This document shows, one piece after another, positions 57,437-64,000 of a stretch of DNA of 64,000 nucleotides. Below the pieces are notes generated by a model. The model was not told the DNA's origin. It saw only the letters and a list, made by a program, of their open reading frames with translations, and did not search any database. Position 1 is the stretch's first letter, and the number at the start of each line of letters is the position of its first letter. Both the position numbers and the translations under genes were made by a program. The stretch is from an uncultured Pseudomonadales bacterium (GTDB lineage: Bacteria > Pseudomonadota > Gammaproteobacteria > Pseudomonadales > Azotimanducaceae): positions 3,580,132 to 3,644,131 of the forward strand of contig OY282519.1 in assembly GCA_958296405.1 (NCBI GenBank), written 5' to 3'.

Positions 57437-58921
57437 TCAGTTTGACAAGGATTCGTAGATGACGGTGTCCGTCCCTTGGGTGTCCATGTTCACCTGAGTG
57501 GTCGCGACATCCACGCTGCCAGACGTTGCCACCACATCAAGGGTGGCCGCCGTGCGCGTCCTGCCGGTCAAGGTGACAATGTCCCCCGCCCTGATCGACA
57601 CCGTCTCCATGGCCCCCACCGTGCCTGTTGCCATCGCACCCTCCGCGGCCGTGGTGCCGTCTTCTGGCGTGAAGGTGAAGGCATAGGTCACCGGGGTGCG
57701 GTTGCGGTTCACGATGACAACGCGCTGGGTGTAGCCACTAAAGGTGGTGAGATACGGAATCTGCACCTGAGTGCCATCGCGCCGGATGCGACCGATCGTC
57801 TGCGCCGCGATGTCCGCCGGCGGGAAAGCGGCGTTGCTGATGCCGGCGTAATCCACGGCCACCGTGTACGAGCCACTGGGAATCGCGGTCGTGTTGTTGG
57901 CGGCCACGCCGATGCAGAAGGAGGTGGTGCCCACCGCGGCGGGAATGCTGACGCTCTCCAACACTTCCCTCTGGGCGTTTCGCGTGGCGAGCGCAGTAGC
58001 TCCGCATGCCGCCGGGGATGCGGTGTTGGCGGAGAAAGCGCCGACCGAGAAATCACCAGAGAAGGTCACCAAGCTACCCGTGCCAGCCGCCACATTGCCT
58101 GCCGTGGCCACTTGGGCGAGCGTGTTCACGGCCGCCCCGGTTGTCGCATGGAGGTGGGTGCCGGCCACGGGGCCAACACGAACGGACAGCGAGCCGATGG
58201 TGTTGGCACCCGAGCCCGCGAGCTGGTTGAAGCTCGAGGCGACCGTTGCGGTCACGACCCTAGGCGTCACCGAGGTGCCCAAGCTCTGAGCCATCGTCGC
58301 GACAGTCTTGCTCTTGGTGGCCAAGGACTGGTTGCCAGCAATCGCGTTGGACAGGGTGAGGTAGGTGCTTTGCGAGATCGATCCCGGTGCGCCGGCGCGA
58401 AGCGCCATGTTATTGTGAAACATTGCCACCACAACGGCGTCGGAGGCGATGACCGCGTCTTCAGGCCACGAGACGATGACAAAGTCGTTGCCCCTCGCGC
58501 CACCGGCCTCGACCGTGATATCCGCAGCAGCTATGCTCCCCGTCGCGGCCCCGTTCGCGTCAGGGATCGCCACGCCGCCACTGCCAGTGGTGGTAACTGC
58601 CCCCCAAAACCGCATGTTGGTGAGATCATACCGAACGAAGACCTGCCTGCCGGCAGCGCCACGAACGCCGAGCGTCCCTTCTATCCGGAGATTCGCGGGG
58701 GTAGTAGTCGGGTAAATCCGGTAGTAGGTTTCGCTACCTTGGACAAACGAAGAGCCGGAGGCCGCGAAGGTTTCCGAGGAGAACGTGACGGTTCCATCCG
58801 GGTCTGCGAGAGTGCCGGTGGCGTCGAGGTTGATGACCGCGTGCGCCGTGCCGGTTGCCAACGCCAAGGCCAACCCGAGCAAGGCCGCCACGGCGTTCCT
58901 AAAAGTCTTTCTGAAGAGCAT
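57437..58921 (-). CDS. Secreted beta-sandwich-like protein, paralogue 2
   Basis: A 494-residue paralogue of the preceding protein. Signal peptide: FRNAVAALLGLALALATGTAHA. Mature start VINLDATGTL, then RQVFVRYDLTNMRF, FSGDFSVGAFSANT, TIGRIRRDGTQVQIPYLTT, YTQRVVIVNRNR and the end VATTQVNMDTQG, VIYESLSN. The conserved RIRRDGTxVQIPYLTT block in both suggests a shared binding or assembly site. The middle regions differ strongly, as in surface proteins under diversifying selection. ATG 58921 directly precedes the signal peptide. Function unknown. Confidence 0.85.
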   Translation of the reverse strand: MLFRKTFRNAVAALLGLALALATGTAHAVINLDATGTLADPDGTVTFSSETFAASGSSFVQGSETYYRIYPTTTPANLRIEGTLGVRGAAGRQVFVRYDLTNMRFWGAVTTTGSGGVAIPDANGAATGSIAAADITVEAGGARGNDFVIVSWPEDAVIASDAVVVAMFHNNMALRAGAPGSISQSTYLTLSNAIAGNQSLATKSKTVATMAQSLGTSVTPRVVTATVASSFNQLAGSGANTIGSLSVRVGPVAGTHLHATTGAAVNTLAQVATAGNVAAGTGSLVTFSGDFSVGAFSANTASPAACGATALATRNAQREVLESVSIPAAVGTTSFCIGVAANNTTAIPSGSYTVAVDYAGISNAAFPPADIAAQTIGRIRRDGTQVQIPYLTTFSGYTQRVVIVNRNRTPVTYAFTFTPEDGTTAAEGAMATGTVGAMETVSIRAGDIVTLTGRTRTAATLDVVATSGSVDVATTQVNMDTQGTDTVIYESLSN

Positions 58922-59164
58922 CTGTAACTCCGAGTCATCCCAAGAAAAGTGCCATCGCCAACCGGCCCGGAGGACGGAAACCCCCGCGTCGAGAAGCTCG
59001 GCGAGCAATTATCCACGCGCAAACCGGATTCGCAACCCTTTTTGCGGTTTTTTTTCGGCTGCCGCCGCATGATGGGGAGGCCGCCCGCGGAATGAGTTGA
59101 TTCGCCGCCGGAAGCCGCTCCAACCCAGCGGGTTTGCGGCTGCGCAGCGGCAATGCTGGAAACA

Positions 59165-61237
59165 TCAATCCGAGAACTCCTTATGCAGGTCTAACTCGGC
59201 CTTGATGCGTTCAGTGAGCTCCCAGCCTTCGCGATGATCCGCCACCACATAGGGGATGACGAGAATGACGAGTTCCGTGCGGTCTACATTCAGGGTATCG
59301 CGCCGGAACAGACGCCCCAAGCCCGGCACGCGCCCCAAGCCCGGCACCCCCGTTTCGCCGAAGGACTGGCTGTTCGAGACCAGCCCGCCCATCAACAGCG
59401 AGCCGCCGTCGCGCAACGTGAGGTTGGTGGCGATGCGGCGGCTCAAGATGGTGGGCGTTCCAGTGAGGCTGGTGGCGGCGGAGGGGCGCGCCTCGCTCAG
59501 CTCCTGCGAGATGCCGAGCTCCACCAAGCCATCCGCCTGCACCACGGGCTGGATTTCCAGCACCACGCCGGTGCGCCGATACGTCACCTGCTGCAGGAAG
59601 TTGGTGGAGCCGCCGGTCTCGGTGCCGGAATCCGCCGTTTGCGTCACCGTGGGGATTTCGTTGCCGGCATCGAAGGTGGCGGTTTCGCCGCTTTTCACCA
59701 TCAAGCGCGAGGCGGAGCGGATGGCCACGCGGCTGTTCTCGTAGAAGAGGTTCAGCACGGCGCGGGTGACGCCGGCGCTGTCCAGCGTGAGGGAGAGGCC
59801 CCTGGCCCTTAAGCCCAGCGCATCGCGGGTGCTGCTGCTGATGCCGCGGTCGCCACCGATGCCGTTGCGGAACAGGAAGTCCATGCCAGAATCTTGCTCG
59901 TCGTTCAGCGTGATCTCGGCGATGAGCACTTCGATGAGCACGGAGGGCACGGGTTGATCCAACTGCTCGATCACGCTGCGCAACTTCGCCCATTCCCGGC
60001 CAGCGCCGCGGAACAGCAGCATGTTGCGGTTCTTGTCCACGACGATGCCGCCGGCGCGGCGGCCGAAGCCGGACGCCGCGCCGGCGGGGGGCGCGGCCGC
60101 GGCTTCTCCGCCTTCGAGTTCGCGGCCGCCGGTGCCGGCGCTGGCGCTGGCGCCGAAGAGGATTTGGTTGAGCGTTTCCGTCATGCTCTCCGCTTCTGTG
60201 TGCCGCACTTGGTAGGTGAACACCGCGTCTTCCACCGCGGCTTCCTCCCTGGCGTCGATGCGCCGCGCCCAATCCTTGATGTGGTCGAGAATGGCGCGAT
60301 CGGCCGCGAAGGCCACCACCTTTTCCACGCTCTCCAAGGCCAGCACGATGACGGCGCCGGTGCTGCGGCCTTCGGTCACTGCGTAGCCCTGCGCTTCGAG
60401 GATGGCCGTCAGGTCTTCCGCGAGGGCTTGCGCTTCAAGAAAGGCCGGTTCGATGATGATGCCGTGGCGGCCGCGCAGCAGGGGTTGATCCAACACCTCG
60501 ATCATGTCTGCGGCGCGGGACACCATGGCTGGCGTGCCACGCAGCAGAATGGCGTTGAACAGGGGATATTCGTCCAGGCCGAGGCCATCTGGGAATGCTT
60601 GCCGGAGCAGGCCGAACACGTTCGGCACGCGCAGCGCCGCGAGCGGGACAAGCTGGAAGACGATGCGGTGGGTGGCGGGCACCGCCGGCAAGGTGCGGCC
60701 GCTGATGAGCAGCGGCACGTCCGTGGCGGCCACCTCTTCGGTGGACACGAAGCGGATGAGGCCATCGGACGCCTGCAAGCCGACGCCGTAATCCTGCAGC
60801 ACGCGCCGGGCGGTGGCGAACAGCTGCGCCGGGGGGACGGGTTCGGTGAGGCGCAGGGTGACGAGATCTGCCTGCTCCCGCAGATCTGGCGAGATGGAGA
60901 ACGACAGGCCCAAACGCTCGGCGAACACTTCGTTGATGAAGGTGGCGAGTGGCACGTCGTTGAAGGAGACGGCGATGGCGTCTCCGGTTAGGTCTTCCCC
61001 CAAGCGATCGGCAATGCCTTCCGCCACCGAGCGCTGGATGACCACGCCGGGGGCCGGGGCAATGCTGGTTTGCCGGCCGCTGGCTTCGGCGGTTTGCGCC
61101 TCGGTGCGTTCGGGCAGCGTCTTGGGGGGGCGCACGGGTTCGGGCAGCGGCTGCACCTGCAGCCCGGCGCAGCCGGCGAGGGTGATGGCCGCGAGGGCCG
61201 CGGGGGCGAGCCAGCGGGCACGGCGGGGCCGCCGCAT
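59165..61237 (-). CDS. Secretin of the GspD/MshL type, lipoprotein
   Basis: A 690-residue outer-membrane secretin. The N-terminus is a lipoprotein signal ending LAAITLAGC, then a Pro-rich stretch (QVQPLPEPVRPP). Periplasmic N-domains follow, including one with FNDVPLATFINEVF and one with HTEAESMTETLNQILFG. A Gly/Ala-rich insert precedes the secretin core: VLIEVLIAEITLNDEQ, SGETATFDAGNEIP, DGGSLLMGGLV and the end ELVILVIPYVV. It forms the outer-membrane ring for pilus or protein export. ATG 61237 is chosen because it starts the lipoprotein signal; the frame stays open to 61510 across 66-base repeats, so a longer N-terminus coupled to the upstream gene is possible. Confidence 0.92.
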   Translation of the reverse strand: MRRPRRARWLAPAALAAITLAGCAGLQVQPLPEPVRPPKTLPERTEAQTAEASGRQTSIAPAPGVVIQRSVAEGIADRLGEDLTGDAIAVSFNDVPLATFINEVFAERLGLSFSISPDLREQADLVTLRLTEPVPPAQLFATARRVLQDYGVGLQASDGLIRFVSTEEVAATDVPLLISGRTLPAVPATHRIVFQLVPLAALRVPNVFGLLRQAFPDGLGLDEYPLFNAILLRGTPAMVSRAADMIEVLDQPLLRGRHGIIIEPAFLEAQALAEDLTAILEAQGYAVTEGRSTGAVIVLALESVEKVVAFAADRAILDHIKDWARRIDAREEAAVEDAVFTYQVRHTEAESMTETLNQILFGASASAGTGGRELEGGEAAAAPPAGAASGFGRRAGGIVVDKNRNMLLFRGAGREWAKLRSVIEQLDQPVPSVLIEVLIAEITLNDEQDSGMDFLFRNGIGGDRGISSSTRDALGLRARGLSLTLDSAGVTRAVLNLFYENSRVAIRSASRLMVKSGETATFDAGNEIPTVTQTADSGTETGGSTNFLQQVTYRRTGVVLEIQPVVQADGLVELGISQELSEARPSAATSLTGTPTILSRRIATNLTLRDGGSLLMGGLVSNSQSFGETGVPGLGRVPGLGRLFRRDTLNVDRTELVILVIPYVVADHREGWELTERIKAELDLHKEFSD

Positions 61238-61366
61238 GGACCTCTGCGGATAGAAGCGCTCAATAGCGAGGAGGAGCCAGCGGGTGTGGCGGGGGCGCTG
61301 CATGGTCCCCTGCGGATGGAAGCGCTCAACGGCGAGGGCGAGCCAATGGGTGTGGCGGGGCCGCCG
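61208..61366 (-). repeat. 66-base tandem repeat at the secretin start
   Basis: Units start at 61208, 61274 and 61340 (the last partial), each beginning GAGCCAG/GAGCCAA and containing GCATGG and GCGGAT-GAAGCGCTCAA. The period of 66 keeps the reading frame (22 codons). On the minus strand each full unit encodes an M-R/Q-RPR...RWL...ERFxPQ segment including an ATG, so the array multiplies possible start codons just before the lipoprotein signal. Confidence 0.88.
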
Positions 61367-61493
61367 GCGGCGGGGGGCGCGGGGCGGTTTGGAGGCGGTG
61401 ATGGCGAGGGCCGCGAGAGCGAGCCAGCCACGAGCCTGCCTGTGGCCACCGGCGCGGCGCGGGCGCAGTTCGGAGACGACGGATGCCAACACG

Positions 61494-62087
61494 CTAGGAG
61501 CGTCCACCAAGGGATTGCTGGGCGCCGGGGGGCGTTAACGCATCGGCGTTCGGCGCTGGGAACAGCCGCAGTGTCTTTTCCTCGCCGGCGGTGGCCAAGG
61601 TGAGCGCGTTGGCGGCGATGGCTACCAGCCGGCGGCCATCCGGCAGGCTATCCCCGGCGGCGAGGCGGGCGATGCCGCCATCCGGCAGCGCGAGCAGCAC
61701 CACCCGTTCCGTCCACTCCGGGGCGCCGCTGGCGCTTGGACGCGCTGTGGCGCTCACGCCGAGAAAGCCGATGCGGCGCAGCTCGGCGCGGGCTTCAGAT
61801 TCAGACTGCGCACCTTGCTGCGCGGCGCGCGCCGCGTCCGCTTCGGCGAGCGACATCCCCCAGCGGTTGCTTGCCAAGAAGGCCGCAAGGTCTTCCTCTG
61901 GGGCCAAGGCAGGCGGCGGTGCGGCAAGCGGGTTGCGCCCTGCCCCGGCCCCGCCATCCGCCACCTGCGCCGGCAGCGCCAAGGCCGCGATGGCCGTGAC
62001 GGCGATGGCGCCGGCACCGCCTGCCAACAGGCGGCGATGGCGTAGGGCGCTGGCGCGGATGCCCGCGACGAAGGCTGATTGCATCAT
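61494..62087 (-). CDS. PilP/GspC-like inner-membrane protein
   Basis: A 197-residue protein with one N-terminal membrane helix (LLAGGAGAIAVTAIAALAL) and a periplasmic part: a Pro-rich linker, then GFLGVSATARPS, VVLLALPDGGIARLAAGDSL and DGRRLVAIAANALTLAT, the short beta-barrel (HR/PilP-like) pattern that docks onto the secretin. Position directly before the secretin gene, and a stop overlapping that gene's open frame, support the role. GspC and PilP assignments are equally possible; sequence similarity is weak. Confidence 0.7.
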   Translation of the reverse strand: MMQSAFVAGIRASALRHRRLLAGGAGAIAVTAIAALALPAQVADGGAGAGRNPLAAPPPALAPEEDLAAFLASNRWGMSLAEADAARAAQQGAQSESEARAELRRIGFLGVSATARPSASGAPEWTERVVLLALPDGGIARLAAGDSLPDGRRLVAIAANALTLATAGEEKTLRLFPAPNADALTPPGAQQSLGGRS

Positions 62088-63044
62088 GGTGCGTGAGGGC
62101 GGCGCGAGTGAGCCAAGTACACCAATTGTCGCCTATTTTGTGTTTTGGGTTTGGGGGGCGGTAGGGGCAGTGCGTAGGGGAATGATGGGGCTGGCGGGGG
62201 CGGGGTGGGCGGAGCTGCGTAGGGGACGCCGGGGGTGGTGCTCGGCGCGGGGTGGGGGCGGAGTGGCGAGTGGGGCGAGTGAAAGCAACTGTCGCTCATT
62301 TGGCAGGTTGGGTTGGGTGACGGGGCGATTGGAAGTGGCGGGGGCCGGGGCGTGGCGGCTGGGCGGCTTGATCGGGCCGCGAGGGCGTGTTCCGCGCGGC
62401 GGCGGGGCGGGGCGGCAGCGGCACGAAGCGACCAGACCAGCAGGCAGCGGATGCCGCGTTTCACATCGGCCGCAGCGCAGGTGGATGAGCGCCCCGCAGC
62501 CATGCCGCGGCTGCCAACGGCGATGTTCGATGTGCGGCGGCCTTCATGGATTGGGTGGAATGGCTGCCGCTGGCCTGCATCGTCTTGGCGTTCAGCGGCG
62601 TGGCGGCGAGGGCTTTGCTGGGCTTGTCTCTGGCGCTGGCCATGCGGCAGATGCCGAAGACGGACGGCGGCGCGGCCGATCGCCGCGTTGCTGGCTTTGA
62701 TGCGCGTCGCCGCGTCATCCTTCGTCCGGCGGGACTGGCTGCGGGCGCCGGAGGCGGCGGCGGTTGCCGGCCAACAGCGGCCGCTGCGGGTGTGGGATCA
62801 GGCGGGCGCCAGAGGCGGGCGGGGGCGCCGGGGTTGGGGCGTGTGCGGGGTTGGACTGGCTGCGGCCGCGGTCAGCCAGCTAATCCTCATCTTTGCGGCT
62901 CGGCCTGTTCACGTGCATCGGCTTGGCTGTGCTGGTGTTCCGGTGGGTGCTGGCGGACAGCTCTCGTGGCTAGGGCCGCATGGCTGCTGCCAGCCTGCGC
63001 GGGGCCGGGCGGCTTAACCGGCGCCGAGGCCCGCGTTCCCTGTG
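62088..63044. other. G-rich gap in the secretion operon
   Basis: Nearly 1 kb without a convincing gene on the operon strand, where a gspN-like gene might be expected. The plus strand of 62140-62420 is extremely G-rich with many GGG/GGGG runs. A short plus-strand frame at 62546 reads MDWVEWLPLACIVLAFSGVA, a membrane-helix-like start, but it degenerates into Gly/Arg-rich text and no family is recognised. Confidence 0.5.
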
Positions 63045-63896
63045 TCAGCCGCCAGCCGCGCCTTCCTCTGGCGGTGCCTGCACGCCGTCGAAGTAGGCGG
63101 AGAGCAGCACCGTGAGCCGTGAATCGCGGCGGCGCACATGCAGCCGATCGATCACCAGCTTGCGCGGCCATGTGGCGATGGCGCGAATCACTTCGAGTTC
63201 CGCGCCGGGGCTGGCGATGCCGCTGAACTGCGCTTGCGCCTGCCAAAGGCCGTCTACTTCCGGCACCGGGCGGCTGATGCCGGCCTGAACGATGGGGTTG
63301 CGGAACTCCAAGCCCTCTGTGATTTCCGTGACGGCGGCTTGCAGGCGGGCTTGGGCAAGGCCCGGGGACTCCGCTTGCCACGCGCGTTCGGCGAGGGTGG
63401 CGGCGCGGGCCTGCTCGGCGGCGAGCAATCCGGGCCAATCTGCGTCTTGCGTGAGGCCCTCAGCGCGCGCGAGTTGGCTGGCGGACGCCGCGTAGGCGGC
63501 ATAAGCGGCCTCCACCCTATCTCCCTGCATCAACAGCCCCTGCAATATCAAAATGCCGGCAATCGCCCAAGCGCCGGCGCGCAGACGGGGATTGGCGGCC
63601 AGTTCCTTGCGCAAGGAGGCCAGGGCGCGGGCTGCCAAGTTGCTTGCGGCGTTGGAGGGGGAGGCGGCGCCGGTGCCAGTGCTGGCAGGGGACGGGGCGT
63701 TGCCGGGCGCGGGGGCGCCGGGGTGGGCCGCGGCGCCGGGGCGGGCGCCGGTGGGCGGCGCGGCGGCGAGGGTGACGCCAATCGGCGATGGGGGAGTGCC
63801 GGCCGCGGGGCCGCCAGCGGGCGATGGGGCGGCAGGCGTGGGACCGCCGGTGGGCGGCTGGGCACCGCCGGCGCCGCTGATGGGGCGCACGCTCAC
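63045..63896 (-). CDS. PilO/GspM-like inner-membrane platform protein
   Basis: A 283-residue protein with a long Pro/Ala/Gly-rich cytoplasmic N-terminus (about 85 residues), one membrane helix (AGAWAIAGILILQGLLM near residues 108-124), a periplasmic coiled coil rich in Ala (RVEAAYAAYAASASQLARAE) and a final ferredoxin-like domain (LWQAQAQFSGIASPGAELEV, VIDRLHVRRRDSRLTVLL). This matches GspM/PilO architecture apart from the unusually long N-terminal tail. GTG 63896 overlaps the stop of the upstream gene (GTGA). Confidence 0.72.
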   Translation of the reverse strand: MSVRPISGAGGAQPPTGGPTPAAPSPAGGPAAGTPPSPIGVTLAAAPPTGARPGAAAHPGAPAPGNAPSPASTGTGAASPSNAASNLAARALASLRKELAANPRLRAGAWAIAGILILQGLLMQGDRVEAAYAAYAASASQLARAEGLTQDADWPGLLAAEQARAATLAERAWQAESPGLAQARLQAAVTEITEGLEFRNPIVQAGISRPVPEVDGLWQAQAQFSGIASPGAELEVIRAIATWPRKLVIDRLHVRRRDSRLTVLLSAYFDGVQAPPEEGAAGG

Positions 63897-64000
63897 ACCC
63901 GCACCCGCAACGTGATGCGCACGCGATCTTCCCCTTGCGTGCGCCCAACGCGCACCTGCTCGAACAGGGGCTCCGCCTCCAGGGCGCGAACGTAGGCAAC
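63893..64000 (-). CDS. PilN/GspL-like protein, C-terminal end
   Basis: The last 35 codons of a gene entering from the right edge: AYVRALEAEPLFEQVRVGRT then QGEDRVRITLRVRV and a TGA at 63893-63895. The pattern LEAxPLFxxVRV...VRxTLRxRV is that of the PilN/GspL C-terminal ferredoxin-like domain. It overlaps the next gene's GTG by 3 bases. With the PilO-, PilP- and PilQ-like genes it gives the N-O-P-Q order of a pilus or type II-like platform. Confidence 0.75.
   Translation of the reverse strand, partial: VAYVRALEAEPLFEQVRVGRTQGEDRVRITLRVRV

Noticed and set aside
62088-63044. gspN in the secretion operon
   Set aside because: No minus-strand frame in this gap shows a signal anchor plus beta-rich GspN-like sequence; the region is G-rich and low-complexity.

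Overview
The window is high-GC chromosomal DNA from a Gram-negative proteobacterium, probably gammaproteobacterial. It encodes TypA/BipA, the quinone-linked type of dihydroorotate dehydrogenase, an Amt ammonium channel, and a secretin with its inner-membrane platform. Genes are dense, overlapping starts (GTGA/ATGA) are common and GTG/TTG starts are frequent. No taxon can be fixed from sequence reading alone.

Region by region: (1) 3-8.5 kb holds scattered catabolic and detoxification genes (VOC protein, FrnE-like DsbA, two GSTs, serine hydrolase, aldehyde dehydrogenase, TauD-type dioxygenase, ArsI/CadI-like metalloenzyme). (2) 8.8-9.9 kb is an Rpn-type PD-(D/E)XK nuclease gene, followed by tRNA-Ser(CGA). 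(3) 10.2-15.7 kb, next to the tRNA, is a foreign-looking, relatively AT-rich nucleotide island. It has a three-domain nuclease/nuclease/kinase fusion, a PurZ-like (not PurA-like) adenylosuccinate synthetase, a dCTP-deaminase-fold membrane protein lacking the catalytic Glu, and a decayed dGTPase gene. It is the best candidate for an undescribed system. (4) 15.9-25.5 kb returns to metabolism: GST, FAD monooxygenase, HAD protein, a second Rpn gene with a partial tandem copy, dipeptide epimerase, pyrD and amt.

(5) 25.7-39.2 kb is a long co-oriented, partly overlapping cluster for a cell-surface glycan. A GT2 enzyme, a flippase-like membrane protein, an APH-fold kinase, a small HAD protein and a nucleotidyltransferase are followed by a complete polyprenyl-phosphate-arabinose pathway: HAD-UbiA phosphoribosyltransferase, DprE1 and DprE2, with two tandem GT-C transferases between DprE1 and DprE2. 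The first GT-C gene has an 18-G run that puts its leader start out of frame, a likely phase-variation switch.

(6) 39.2-55.3 kb is a defence and mobile-element graveyard. It contains a transposase remnant, a third Rpn locus with a stand-alone C-terminal copy, IS-end relics, a third GT-C gene, a PARIS-like AriA/AriB pair, toxin-antitoxin genes, two full copies plus a fragment of an AAA-ATPase/nuclease gene, and a broken 5-cytosine methyltransferase with a restriction-enzyme stub. (7) 55.4-59 kb carries two paralogous secreted proteins, each ending at a strong intrinsic terminator. (8) 59.2-64 kb is a type II secretion/type IV pilus-like platform operon read on the minus strand (PilN/GspL tail, PilO/GspM, PilP/GspC, secretin). 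A very G-rich 1 kb gap lies between the PilO- and PilP-like genes.

All coordinates and residues were read by eye. Family names rest on motif recognition; no database search was possible.
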